This document shows, one piece after another, positions 1-6,822 of a stretch of DNA of 11,394 bases. The notes beneath the pieces were generated by a model that saw only the letters and a program-made list of their open reading frames with translations, ran no database searches and was not told where the DNA came from. The DNA is from Candidatus Poribacteria bacterium (GTDB lineage: Bacteria; Poribacteria; WGA-4E; WGA-3G). The DNA lies in contig VXZL01000517.1 of the NCBI GenBank assembly GCA_009845505.1, positions 1-11,394 on the forward strand. Direction: 5' to 3'. How positions within the stretch are numbered: position 1 is the stretch's first letter; each line of letters opens with the position of its first letter. Position numbers and translations under genes: made by a program.

Positions 1-265
1 CCGCCGGATCCGTGCTGGTAGCAAGAGCCGTATTGCCTTTGAGATAAGGCTCCAGCCCTTCAATACCCCTTTCCTGGGCAACGACATTTACCAATGTGTT
101 CTTACAGACTTTATACTGGACTTCTGCCGCTCGAAGTTGATTCCGCAGTTCATTCACCTCTGGGACAGTAAGACCCTGAAAATCTGCCAAAAGCACAACA
201 TCCGCGCCCTCAAAAAGTTCACGAATTTGTTCTACCTGCTGAACGTTTGCCTGATTCGGCATCAT
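1..265 (-). CDS. rplJ: 50S ribosomal protein L10, 5' part (runs off left edge)
   Basis: About 88 N-terminal residues are visible; the 3' end lies beyond position 1. L10 anchors the L7/L12 stalk on the large subunit and autoregulates its own operon. Family signatures seen are ADFQGLTVPEVNELR around residues 27-41 and YKVCKNTLV around 51-59, followed by the usual KGNTALATS stretch. The ATG at 265 (MMPNQ...) is preceded by AAAGGAGCTGAC, a strong Shine-Dalgarno (AGGAG) at good spacing; a second ATG follows directly. It is the last visible gene of the secE-nusG-rplKA-rplJ operon. A 290-nt leader with an L10-type regulatory RNA and a terminator-like hairpin separates it from rplA. Identity follows from sequence and synteny together. 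Confidence 0.95.
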   Translation of the reverse strand, partial: MMPNQANVQQVEQIRELFEGADVVLLADFQGLTVPEVNELRNQLRAAEVQYKVCKNTLVNVVAQERGIEGLEPYLKGNTALATSTDPA

Positions 266-358
266 GTCAGCTCCTTTCTACTCGCGTTATATGGAGTCGA
301 GGTCGGCACCCCGACACCCAACAAACTGTTTAATTCAACACAAGATTACATGCAAAAA

Positions 359-380
359 GCCCCCATTGGCTGCTGGAGGC
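359..380 (-). terminator. Terminator-like hairpin (putative attenuator) upstream of rplJ
   Basis: On the minus strand GCCTCC pairs with GGGGGC (six pairs, one G-U) around a ten-base loop, followed immediately by a T5 run (354-358 on the plus strand). It lies between the L10 leader core and rplJ, 94 nt before the start codon. Intrinsic attenuation of rplJL by an upstream L10-binding leader is known from Firmicutes. Applying it here is inference, and the stem is modest. Confidence 0.5.
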
Positions 381-419
381 TCATATCAAAAGGCAAGAAA
401 GAGACGAATGAAGAACGGT

Positions 420-510
420 TACGTTCTACCCGAAAAACTTCTGCTGCTTTTATTCCATCTAAGCCTCGGTAGGCAATTAAGCCAACGGCACCTACGGTCT
501 ACGACTTTAT
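420..510 (-). promoter_or_regulatory. L10 leader (ribosomal protein autoregulatory RNA)
   Basis: The minus-strand RNA has the hallmark order of L10 leaders: CGTAGACCGTAGGTGCC, then GGCTTAATTG, then CCTACCGAGGC (core 463-505). GTAGG pairs with CCTAC, and a small GCC/GGC hairpin lies inside. This matches my memory of the B. subtilis and E. coli L10-binding sites (cgtagac.g.aggtg ... cctaccgagg). A further AGAACG/CGTTCT stem lies just downstream at 412-427. It sits between rplA and rplJ, the expected place for feedback control of rplJL by L10 or L10(L12)4. Exact ends are approximate. Confidence 0.82.
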
Positions 511-555
511 TTAATTGTAAGGGCTATTCCATAGAATCTTAGCATTTCACGGAAC

Positions 556-1254
556 TTACACAAACTGTTGTGGGTCTATTCGGATGCCCGCTCCCATTGT
601 TGATGAAATTGCCACGCTCCGAATATATCTGCCTTTAATGGCTGACGGCCGAGCAGCAACGAGTGCACCCATCACCGCGTTAAGATTCCCTTTAATGCTT
701 TCTTCTTCAAAAGAGACTTTCCCAATTGGGACATGAACAACACCAGAGGATCGTTCTATTCTATATTCAATCTGTCCGGCTTTGACACTTTGAATAGCCT
801 CGGCAACATCCATTGTGACAGTGCCAGCCTTCGCATTAGGCATCAGCCCTCGGGGTCCAAGGATACGTCCGAGTTTTGGCATAATACTCCGCATCAAGTC
901 TGGTGTAGCAATTGCTGTATCAAACTCAAGCCATCCATCAGCAATTTTATCTACCAATTCGTCTGTTCCGACAAAATCCGCCCCAGATTCTTCGGCTTGT
1001 CGTGCCGGGTCGCCTTGGGCAAAAACGACAACCCGGACAGATTTACCCGTCCCGTATGGGAGGGCAACGGTGCCGCGGATATTCTGATCGGCTTGTCGAG
1101 CATCTACACCGAGACGCGATGCCAAATCTACCGTCTCATCAAACTTTGCCTTGCTGGTTTTTTTCAGGAGCGAGACAGCCTCATCAACCGTGTGAAGTTT
1201 GAACCTGTCCACCTGTTCTTTAATTTCGCGGTATCGCTTCCCTTTTTTCGCCAT
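556..1254 (-). CDS. rplA: 50S ribosomal protein L1
   Basis: The 232-residue product has normal bacterial L1 length. L1 binds 23S rRNA at the mobile L1 stalk, helps release E-site tRNA, and in many bacteria represses the rplKA mRNA. The sequence starts MAKKGKRY and contains the two-domain L1 fold. The signature is LGPRGLMPNAKAGTVT around residues 131-146, where the family usually has NPK and here has NAK. The ATG at 1254 follows GGAGAATAAC, a good Shine-Dalgarno. It is preceded by rplK with about a 100-nt gap and followed by the L10 leader. Confidence 0.97.
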   Translation of the reverse strand: MAKKGKRYREIKEQVDRFKLHTVDEAVSLLKKTSKAKFDETVDLASRLGVDARQADQNIRGTVALPYGTGKSVRVVVFAQGDPARQAEESGADFVGTDELVDKIADGWLEFDTAIATPDLMRSIMPKLGRILGPRGLMPNAKAGTVTMDVAEAIQSVKAGQIEYRIERSSGVVHVPIGKVSFEEESIKGNLNAVMGALVAARPSAIKGRYIRSVAISSTMGAGIRIDPQQFV

Positions 1255-1353
1255 GTTATTCTCCGATACTTACAGGGCATCTCTATCTGCCCTGTTTCAA
1301 AGCGAATTTCCTCGTATGCGGACGATACTACGGTTCATCCACACCCAAAGACT

Positions 1354-1776
1354 TCATTCAATTGTAAGCCCCATACTGCGGGCGGTGCCTTCCACCATCC
1401 GCATCGCAGCCTCTAAGTCTGTGGTATTCAAATCAGGCAACTTTGTCTGTGCGATCTCGCGAATCTGCTCCATTTTGACGGAAGCGACCTTATTTCGGTT
1501 CGGTTCCCCTGAACCTTTAGCGATCTTCGCTGCGGATTTCAACAAGACCGCGGCGGGTGGGGATTTCACGACGAACGCAAACGATCTATCGCTATAACAC
1601 GTGATGATTGTCGTGACCACCATACCGGTCTGATGCTGCGTCTGGGCGTTAAAGGATTTGATAAACTCCTGCAGATTAATCATATAAGGTGCAAGACTCG
1701 GCCCAACGGGCGGTTGCGGTGTTGCCTGTCCGGATACCAATTGGAGCTTAACTTCACCTGCCACTTTTTTTGCCAT
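1354..1776 (-). CDS. rplK: 50S ribosomal protein L11 (variant N-terminal loop)
   Basis: I chose the ATG at 1776 ([13 protein letters not shown], 140 residues) because it matches the family N-terminus and follows AGGAAGAACA. The longer open frame to 1830 only adds an unconserved 18-residue tail. L11 forms the base of the GTPase-associated centre with 23S rRNA H43/H44. The hinge prolines associated with thiostrepton sensitivity (PQPPVGP) are present, as are the PrmA-type methylation site context (KSFNA) and the C-terminal rRNA-binding domain ([17 protein letters not shown], then EGTARSMGL). The normally invariant GPALGQ.GVNI segment reads [11 protein letters not shown] instead, with no frameshift. 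It lies between nusG and rplA. Confidence 0.95.
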   Translation of the reverse strand: MAKKVAGEVKLQLVSGQATPQPPVGPSLAPYMINLQEFIKSFNAQTQHQTGMVVTTIITCYSDRSFAFVVKSPPAAVLLKSAAKIAKGSGEPNRNKVASVKMEQIREIAQTKLPDLNTTDLEAAMRMVEGTARSMGLTIE

Positions 1777-1839
1777 TGTTCTTCCTGTCCTGAATTTTGT
1801 GAATTCTACAGTGCGTTTAGAAAACAACACTATTGCGTT

Positions 1840-2418
1840 TTAGTTTAATTGCTCAACTTCAAGCATTCCGAGATCAACAGATGTTGAGCGTCCGAAAAGC
1901 GAAATACTCAAACGCAAACGGTGGTGCACCATATCAACTTCTTCAATCTCACCCGGAAATCCACTGAAGGGACCATTTATCACTTTCACCTTATCACCAA
2001 CCTCATATTCGATCAGTGGTGTTGGCGGAACTTCCTCTTCCTCCGTCGACATCTGTAACATCGCTTCAACATCTTCAGGACTTAGAGGCGATGGATGAGC
2101 AGGCGGACCCAAGAAATTCATAACACCAGGGGTCTCTTGTATGAGTGCCCAACTTCTCTGCCCAATCTGACTATCGACATGTGGACCCAGCTCATGGGTG
2201 GTATTAATGAGAACATACCCTGGATAAGAAGGACGGATACTGACTTTGCGCTGACTGTCTTTTACCTCCACCACTTCGGTTTCGGGGACGTTCACCTGCA
2301 AAATTTCATCCTGTAACTCTTCCCTTGCAATCATATTATCAAGGCTGAGTTTAACCTTCTTTTCATGTCCGGTATATATCTGAACAACGTACCAGTATCC
2401 ATCCATATTCTGATTCAC
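1840..2418 (-). CDS. nusG: Transcription termination/antitermination protein NusG
   Basis: The 192-residue product has the N-terminal NGN domain (GYWYVVQIYTGHEKKVK near residues 7-23; RPSYPGYVLI near 62-71) and a C-terminal KOW domain (VGDKVKVINGPFSGFPGEI around 140-158, ending FGRSTSVDLGMLEVEQL). NusG binds RNA polymerase and couples it to Rho or the ribosome. An acidic linker (STEEEEVP) joins the domains. The start is ambiguous: GTG at 2418 gives MNQNMDGYWYVV, while ATG at 2406 gives MDGYWYVV. Neither has a convincing Shine-Dalgarno. It lies 37 nt after secE and is followed by rplK, the standard order. Confidence 0.95.
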   Translation of the reverse strand: MNQNMDGYWYVVQIYTGHEKKVKLSLDNMIAREELQDEILQVNVPETEVVEVKDSQRKVSIRPSYPGYVLINTTHELGPHVDSQIGQRSWALIQETPGVMNFLGPPAHPSPLSPEDVEAMLQMSTEEEEVPPTPLIEYEVGDKVKVINGPFSGFPGEIEEVDMVHHRLRLSISLFGRSTSVDLGMLEVEQLN

Positions 2419-2455
2419 GATTAAGTCAATTGTGCTATTAAAAAACCCAAAGCCA

Positions 2456-2893
2456 TTAGCGAATAAAGAGTGTTCTAAGAAAAGCCATACCGAAGCCTTC
2501 GAGTGAAGTGTTCAAGAGGTATCGACTCACAACAACGGCGATTAAAGGAACACACGCTATTGCTGTCGCCACCAACTTCCGGTTCTGCTCGCTTCCGAAA
2601 AGCGAGTCATCGTCAGATGCCTTCGCTTCTCTACTGCTCCGAGGTTGGTTTTCCCAGCTTTTCACAAAAAAGAAGACGACGATCGGAAGGGCTATCAAAA
2701 CAACCCAACTTAAGGGGCTACTCCATGCAGGGAAAGCAGAGTTACCGTCCACCAAACCGATAAATAATCCTAACAGCGCAGACGCAACAATGACTGTAAT
2801 CGTACTACCCTGAACCTCTTTTATGTCGGGTTTGGTGACCTTCTGCCACTCCAGATTAATCCCCTGAATGTAATTTTTTAAACGAGTTATCAT
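2456..2893 (-). CDS. secE: Preprotein translocase subunit SecE with C-terminal extension
   Basis: SecE clamps SecY in the inner-membrane translocon. Residues about 12-50 carry the conserved core: amphipathic helix NLEWQKVTKPDIKEVQGST, then transmembrane helix ITVIVASALLGLFIGLVD. Minimal bacterial SecE is about 60 residues; E. coli SecE (127 residues) has its extra helices before the core. This 145-residue protein instead has about 95 residues after it: a second helix (SWVVLIALPIVVFFFVK), a charged loop, and a third helix (LVATAIACVPLIAVVV). Synteny (tRNA-Trp just upstream, nusG downstream) supports the call. The ATG at 2893 is only 11 nt past tRNA-Trp and has no visible Shine-Dalgarno. Confidence 0.9.
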   Translation of the reverse strand: MITRLKNYIQGINLEWQKVTKPDIKEVQGSTITVIVASALLGLFIGLVDGNSAFPAWSSPLSWVVLIALPIVVFFFVKSWENQPRSSREAKASDDDSLFGSEQNRKLVATAIACVPLIAVVVSRYLLNTSLEGFGMAFLRTLFIR

Positions 2894-2904
2894 AAGTTAA
2901 AAGG

Positions 2905-2978
2905 CAGGCCAGGAGGGATTCGAACCCCCAACACTCGGTTTTGGAGACCGACGCTCTAGCCGTTGGAGCTACTGGCCT
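2905..2978 (-). tRNA. tRNA-Trp (CCA)
   Basis: A 74-nt cloverleaf on the minus strand: acceptor AGGCCAG/CTGGCCT, D arm GCTC/GAGC, anticodon stem TCGGT/ACCGA with loop CTCCAAA (anticodon CCA), T arm GGGGG-TTCGAAT-CCCTC, discriminator G. 3' CCA is not encoded. It lies between rpmG and secE, the usual place for this tRNA. Confidence 0.97.
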
Positions 2979-3051
2979 GCAAGAGTTTCGTAGGACAACA
3001 TACAAACCTAAGCGAGAAAATCTCACGCTTAAGGCAATGCCTACTTAAAAG

Positions 3052-3204
3052 TTATCGTGTTTCTTTGTGAACTGTATGCTTTCGACAAAAGCGACAGTAC
3101 TTCTTCCGTTCGTACCGATTTTGATTCGTCCGACGGTTACGGGTCGTCACATAATTCCGCCGATTGCATGCATCACAGGCTAACTGTGCAATATCTCTTG
3201 GCAT
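3052..3204 (-). CDS. rpmG: 50S ribosomal protein L33, zinc-ribbon form
   Basis: A 50-residue frame starts [18 protein letters not shown] and contains [17 protein letters not shown], ending HTVHKETR. This is a clear L33 with the zinc-binding pair of CxxC motifs (C10/C13 and C37/C40), the C+ type. L33 is a small 50S protein near the E site. The ATG at 3204 matches the family N-terminus; the upstream Shine-Dalgarno (AGAG) is weak. It sits between tRNA-Thr(GGU) and tRNA-Trp, co-transcribed with both, in the slot where tuf followed by rpmG is often found; tuf itself is missing. Confidence 0.95.
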   Translation of the reverse strand: MPRDIAQLACDACNRRNYVTTRNRRTNQNRYERKKYCRFCRKHTVHKETR

Positions 3205-3234
3205 AATAAACGCTCTACTTTAGTAGTTAAGTGG

Positions 3235-3307
<73 letters not shown>

Positions 3308-3327
3308 ATAGATAAAAAACATCAACA

Positions 3328-3400
3328 AGCGGGAGACGGGATTTGAACCCGCGACACATGGCTTGGAAGGCCAATGCTCTACCAACTGAGCTACTCCCGC
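3328..3400 (-). tRNA. tRNA-Gly (UCC)
   Basis: A 73-nt cloverleaf: acceptor GCGGGAG/CTCCCGC, D arm GCTC/GAGC, loop CTTCCAA (anticodon TCC), T arm GCGGG-TTCAAAT-CCCGT. The anticodon stem TTGGC/GCCAT has a T-T mismatch at its top pair. Discriminator T; CCA not encoded. Confidence 0.96.
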
Positions 3401-3440
3401 AGAATCTCAATAATCTTACGACTTTAACTAAAATAACAGA

Positions 3441-3522
3441 TGGGGGCAGATGGATTCGAACCACCGTAGGCATTGCCAACAGATTTACAGTCTGCCCTTT
3501 TTGACCACTCAAGCATACCCCC
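3441..3522 (-). tRNA. tRNA-Tyr (GUA)
   Basis: An 82-nt class II tRNA: acceptor GGGGGTA/TGCCCCC, anticodon stem CAGA/TCTG with loop CTGTAAA (anticodon GTA), a long variable arm (TTGGCAATGCCTACGG region), and T arm with TTCGAAT. Discriminator A; CCA not encoded. It lies in the conserved Thr-Tyr-Gly-Thr cluster. Confidence 0.96.
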
Positions 3523-3529
3523 AAATAAA

Positions 3530-3601
3530 AGCTGACGAGAGGAATCGAACCTCCAACCTAGTGATTACAAATCACTTGCTCTACCATTGAGCCACGTCAG
3601 C
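3530..3601 (-). tRNA. tRNA-Thr (UGU)
   Basis: A 72-nt cloverleaf: acceptor GCTGACG/CGTCAGC, D arm GCTC/GAGC, anticodon stem AGTGA/TCACT with loop TTTGTAA (anticodon TGT), T arm GGAGG-TTCGATT-CCTCT. Discriminator T; CCA not encoded. It is the first gene after the consensus promoter at 3618-3646. Confidence 0.97.
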
Positions 3602-3617
3602 AAACAGACATTTTATA

Positions 3618-3646
3618 ATTATACCCGCTCTACTGTAGATTGTCAA
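3618..3646 (-). promoter_or_regulatory. Consensus sigma-70 promoter of the tRNA/rpmG/secE/nusG/rpl operon
   Basis: The minus strand reads TTGACA, a 17-nt spacer, then TATAAT: a perfect match to the housekeeping sigma consensus with optimal spacing. The -10 box ends 16 nt before tRNA-Thr(UGU), so transcription would start near 3611, just ahead of the tRNA. This strength suits a stable-RNA operon. It is the only clear promoter I see for everything down to rplJ. Confidence 0.88.
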
Positions 3647-3707
3647 GTGATTTTTCTCTGGAACCGAGAAGCACTTTCAGCAGAAAATATCCTCCGATTC
3701 ACCCAGA

Positions 3708-4055
3708 TTAGAGTCCTTCTTCGCGTTCCTCTTCTTCAGGCTGCTGCGATGCGTCAGAAACGATTTCTTCATTGAAGATATCGCTCTCATCATTTGCGTC
3801 TTGAGGATCCGTAAAAATTGAGACTGCACTGGAATCGGGCGCTTCCGCTTCACCCTGTTTATAATGAAGCTTCCCCTCAACTAATTCTTGTGTGGCAATA
3901 GCGACGGGTTTCTGTTTTTTATTTCCTGCACTTGGACGGACGATCGGTAAACCATCCGCATTTATTTGCCGCGCACGTTTCGCAACAACATTTACCGCAA
4001 GATATTTATTTTCCACTGTTTTCACCAAATCCTCGTTGTAAACAACTTCATTCAT
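3708..4055 (-). CDS. rpoZ: DNA-directed RNA polymerase omega subunit
   Basis: The 115-residue product carries the omega signature. An N-terminal helix region is followed by NKYLAVNVVAKRARQIN (residues 16-32), then NKKQKPVAIATQELVEGKL (45-63), matching the family pattern RY.L...AakRARql ... kp..iAl.Ei..Gk. Omega binds the beta' C-terminus and aids polymerase assembly. The tail from about residue 68 is strongly acidic and longer than in many omegas. The ATG at 4055 follows GGGGAGAGGTATCA, a strong Shine-Dalgarno. The gene diverges from mqnC. I see no convincing intrinsic terminator between it and the tRNA promoter. Confidence 0.88.
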   Translation of the reverse strand: MNEVVYNEDLVKTVENKYLAVNVVAKRARQINADGLPIVRPSAGNKKQKPVAIATQELVEGKLHYKQGEAEAPDSSAVSIFTDPQDANDESDIFNEEIVSDASQQPEEEEREEGL

Positions 4056-4106
4056 TGATACCTCTCCCCATTATAGACGGATCCAGATTGTTAAGCGCAA
4101 TTATTA

Positions 4107-4134
4107 ATTATACCCGATTTTCCAAAAAAGTCAA
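4107..4134 (-). promoter_or_regulatory. Promoter of rpoZ
   Basis: The minus strand reads TTGACT, a 16-nt spacer, then TATAAT. The start would fall near 4100, giving a leader of about 45 nt before the rpoZ ATG. Its -35 box lies only 18 bp from the -35 box of the divergent mqnC promoter. Confidence 0.75.
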
Positions 4135-4152
4135 GTTAAAATCGCAGAAAAG

Positions 4153-4181
4153 TTGACAATTTAATTTTAAAGTGGTAGAAT
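4153..4181 (+). promoter_or_regulatory. Promoter of mqnC
   Basis: TTGACA, a 17-nt spacer, then TAGAAT: five of six -10 bases and all -35 bases match consensus. Transcription would start near 4188, giving a leader of about 45 nt before the ATG at 4233, with AAAGGA at 4218-4223 as the Shine-Dalgarno. Confidence 0.82.
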
Positions 4182-4232
4182 TGAGATATAGAATTGTGCC
4201 GCTATTGTTACAAAATCAAAGGAAACTTCTAA

Positions 4233-5300
4233 ATGGATACAAACATCCAGCCCATTCTCGAAAAATCGCTTGCCAGAGAACGATTAGACTTTGACGATTG
4301 TCTGACGCTTTTCAAGAGCCACGATCTACTCGCCTTAGGACACGCCGCAGATGCCATTCGGCAACGGAAACACCCTGAAGGGTACATCACCTATATTATT
4401 GACAGGAATATCAACTACACCAATTGGTGTTATGTTGATTGCGATTTCTGCGCGTTTTACCGACATCGCAAGGATCCGGATGCCTATGTCATGGCGCGGG
4501 ACGAACTTGGAAAAAAAATTCAGGAAACGATTGACCTCGGCGGTGAGATGATTCTCATGCAAGGCGGTTTACACCCAAAACTAAAACTCGACTGGTACGA
4601 AGACCTCCTTCGATGGATTAAAGCGAATTACCGCATCCACATTCACGGGTTTTCACCGCCCGAGTTGGACTGGTTCGCCAAGATAAATCGTATGCCGCTT
4701 CGAGAAACACTTAGCCGTTTACGAGACGCAGGACTCGATTCGATCCCCGGCGGTGGCGCGGAGATTCTCACCGAACACGCTCGCAACGAGATTAGCCCCA
4801 AGAAATGTACCGCTGACGAATGGTTGGAAGTCATGAGGCAAGGGCATCTGGTCGGACTTAAGTCGAGTGCAACAATGATGTATGGACACGTAGAAAGCTA
4901 CGCTGAACGGGTTGAGCATCTCGTACGTTTACGTGACTTGCAAGATGAGACGGGTGGCTTTACGGCTTTTATCTGCTGGTCCCTACAACCCGCTAACACA
5001 CGTATGGAGCATATACCGCCAGCGGGAAGTTTTGAGTACCTTAAGACACTTGCCATCTCTCGATTATTTCTGGATAATTTCGACAATTTTCAGTCTTCGT
5101 GGGTTACGCAAGGTCCTAAGATTGGGCAACTTTCCCTGAAATTCGGCGCAAATGACATGGGCGGCACAATGATAGAGGAAAACGTGGTCAGCCAAGCCGG
5201 AACCGTCTATTGCATGCCGATTGAGGAGATTGAAAGGACGATTGCTGAGTTAGGGTATATTCCCAAACGTCGTAACTTTTTCTACAAACTTCTCAATTAA
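4233..5300 (+). CDS. mqnC: Cyclic dehypoxanthinyl futalosine synthase (radical SAM)
   Basis: The 355-residue radical SAM enzyme belongs to the MqnC/MqnE/CofH group. MqnC cyclises dehypoxanthinyl futalosine in the cytoplasmic futalosine route to menaquinone. The 4Fe-4S motif CYVDCDFC gives C66, C70 and C73 (CxxxCxxC) after the group's DRNINYTNWC. Further conserved blocks are MQGGLHP (109-115), FSPPEL (140-145), LDSIPGGGAEIL (168-179), ATMMYGHVE (213-221), SSWVTQGPKIGQL (288-300) and GANDMGGTMIEENVVS (305-320). These blocks, especially SPPE, the SIPGGGAEIL segment and the MIEENVVS end, fit MqnC better than MqnE or CofH. No other mqn gene is in the window. AAAGGA lies nine bases before the ATG. 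Confidence 0.87.
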   Translation: MDTNIQPILEKSLARERLDFDDCLTLFKSHDLLALGHAADAIRQRKHPEGYITYIIDRNINYTNWCYVDCDFCAFYRHRKDPDAYVMARDELGKKIQETIDLGGEMILMQGGLHPKLKLDWYEDLLRWIKANYRIHIHGFSPPELDWFAKINRMPLRETLSRLRDAGLDSIPGGGAEILTEHARNEISPKKCTADEWLEVMRQGHLVGLKSSATMMYGHVESYAERVEHLVRLRDLQDETGGFTAFICWSLQPANTRMEHIPPAGSFEYLKTLAISRLFLDNFDNFQSSWVTQGPKIGQLSLKFGANDMGGTMIEENVVSQAGTVYCMPIEEIERTIAELGYIPKRRNFFYKLLN

Positions 5301-5369
5301 TAATTAATCGCTGCACACCTCTCAGCGCGGTGAATCGCTCGTTTGACGCTTGGTCACATGGAGTTTGAG

Positions 5370-6815
5370 ATGTCTGACACCCGCCCTAATATCCTTCTGA
5401 TTACCACTGACCAGCAACGCGGCGATTGCCTGGGACTGGATCCTGACGGTCCTGATTGCCTGCAAACCCCAAACCTCGACTGGATCGGTCGCACCGGCAC
5501 GCACTTTCGCCGTGGATACGCTGAATGCCCAAGCTGCATTCCCGCCCGGCGTAGTCTTATGGCTGGAACCGCACCCGCGGCGAACGGGGCAGTCGGATTT
5601 AGAGGCGCCCAGTGGAATCCACCTCATACCTTAGCAGGCGAGTTGTCCGCAGCAGGTTATCAAACCGAGATGATCGGCAAACTGCATTTGACCCCGCCGC
5701 GGAAGCGATACGGCTTTGATCACCTCCAGCTGGCTGATGCCACCCGCGGGAACCACAACGACTACGTCGATTGGCTGCGACAATACCACGGCCGCAACGA
5801 TGTTGATCCAGGTATGGCACACGGTGTCTCTGCGAACGGATGGGTTGGCCGTCCGCACCATCTCTCCGAAGAACAGATGCACACGTTTTGGTGTATTGAT
5901 CGCGCACTCAATTTCTTGCAAAAACGCGATCCGACAGCCCCTTTTTTTCTCAACATCTCTTTTATAGACCCGCATCCACCACTGACACCACCAGCGCATT
6001 ATTACCAACGCTACATCCAGCGGGATCTCCCACCACCCGTGGTTGGCGATTGGGCACCCGAATTTAAGGACCCTCAGAAGGGATTGGATCCAAATGCATG
6101 GGAAATCCGTCTCGATGACTACGACATGCGCTGCGCCCGAGCTGCCTATTACGGGATGATTAACTTCATCGACGATCAGATCGGTCGTCTGATTCAGTAT
6201 ACAGGCGGAATGAAAGACTGTCTGGTCATTTTCACCTCCGACCACGGCGAGATGCTTGGTGATCATAATTTGTACCGTAAAACCTGGTCCTATGAAGCCT
6301 CCGCTCGAGTTCCATTTTTAATGCGGGCACCGGCGAAATGGGGTTACCCAAAAGAATCTGTTTGTCAAAGTCCCGTCGGCCTACAAGACATTATGCCCAC
6401 TATTCTGGACGCAGCTGGTGTTGAGACGCCAAGCACCTGCACGGGTAGGAGCCTACTACCCATCATGCGAGGTGACACTGATCGGGTGCGAGACTGTCTG
6501 CACGGCGAGCATTCAGGGTGTTACGATTACAATCACGGCAGCCACTATGTGACAGACGGACACCATAAGTACATCTGGTACTCCCAAACCGGTCGAGAAC
6601 ACCTCTTTAATCTGAAGGACGATCCGCATGAAACACGCGATCTGGCAAGCCAGAGCGGGGCTGAACCCCATTTAATCCCGTGGCGAAATCGCCTAATTGA
6701 GTTTCTTCGCCACCGTCCCGAACGCTTCACCGATGGCACAAGCCTCATCACAGGGCAAACACACGATGCTTTGCTGCCAGACTATCACCCCGATGCCACC
6801 TACCCTTATTTATAG
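5370..6815 (+). CDS. Type I sulfatase (formylglycine-dependent)
   Basis: A 481-residue member of the alkaline phosphatase/arylsulfatase superfamily. The N-terminal PNILLITTDQQR supplies metal ligands. CIPARRSLMAG carries the nucleophile C56 (CxPxR), which a maturase would convert to formylglycine. GKLHL (K104/H106) and IFTSDHGEMLGDHNLYRK (D291/H292) complete the usual active-site set. The C-terminal half ends with the family's HLFNLKDDPHETRDLA block. I chose ATG 5370 because GGAG lies six bases upstream; ATG 5358 and TTG 5343 also open the frame. No signal peptide is evident from any of these starts, so a cytoplasmic location is implied, although many sulfatases are exported. Substrate is not predictable. 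No maturase or glycan gene is adjacent. Confidence 0.92.
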   Translation: MSDTRPNILLITTDQQRGDCLGLDPDGPDCLQTPNLDWIGRTGTHFRRGYAECPSCIPARRSLMAGTAPAANGAVGFRGAQWNPPHTLAGELSAAGYQTEMIGKLHLTPPRKRYGFDHLQLADATRGNHNDYVDWLRQYHGRNDVDPGMAHGVSANGWVGRPHHLSEEQMHTFWCIDRALNFLQKRDPTAPFFLNISFIDPHPPLTPPAHYYQRYIQRDLPPPVVGDWAPEFKDPQKGLDPNAWEIRLDDYDMRCARAAYYGMINFIDDQIGRLIQYTGGMKDCLVIFTSDHGEMLGDHNLYRKTWSYEASARVPFLMRAPAKWGYPKESVCQSPVGLQDIMPTILDAAGVETPSTCTGRSLLPIMRGDTDRVRDCLHGEHSGCYDYNHGSHYVTDGHHKYIWYSQTGREHLFNLKDDPHETRDLASQSGAEPHLIPWRNRLIEFLRHRPERFTDGTSLITGQTHDALLPDYHPDATYPYL

Positions 6816-6822
6816 CGTCGTT

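Noticed and set aside
302..315. GTCGG/CCGAC hairpin in the rplJ leader as a terminator
   Set aside because: It has a five-pair stem with no T-run after it on the transcribed strand; at most it is part of the leader's alternative folding.
733..1416. A 227-residue open frame on the plus strand opposite rplA and rplK
   Set aside because: It is antisense to two certain ribosomal protein genes, crosses their boundary, and has no recognisable protein features or ribosome-binding site.
3647..3707. TTCTC/GAGAA stem after rpoZ as its terminator
   Set aside because: It has only five pairs and is followed by an A-run rather than a T-run in the direction of rpoZ transcription.
4070..4075. TATAAT just upstream of rpoZ as a promoter -10 box
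   Set aside because: It would start transcription inside the Shine-Dalgarno, a few bases before the ATG, and no good -35 lies at 16-18 bases. The 4107-4134 promoter fits better.
5343..5369. TTG 5343 or ATG 5358 as the sulfatase start
   Set aside because: GGAG sits six bases before ATG 5370, and homologous sequence begins right after that codon (SDTRPNILL).
5631..6266. A 211-residue minus-strand open frame inside the sulfatase
   Set aside because: It is fully antisense to a well-conserved catalytic domain; its composition follows from the opposite strand's codon use and no family is recognisable.
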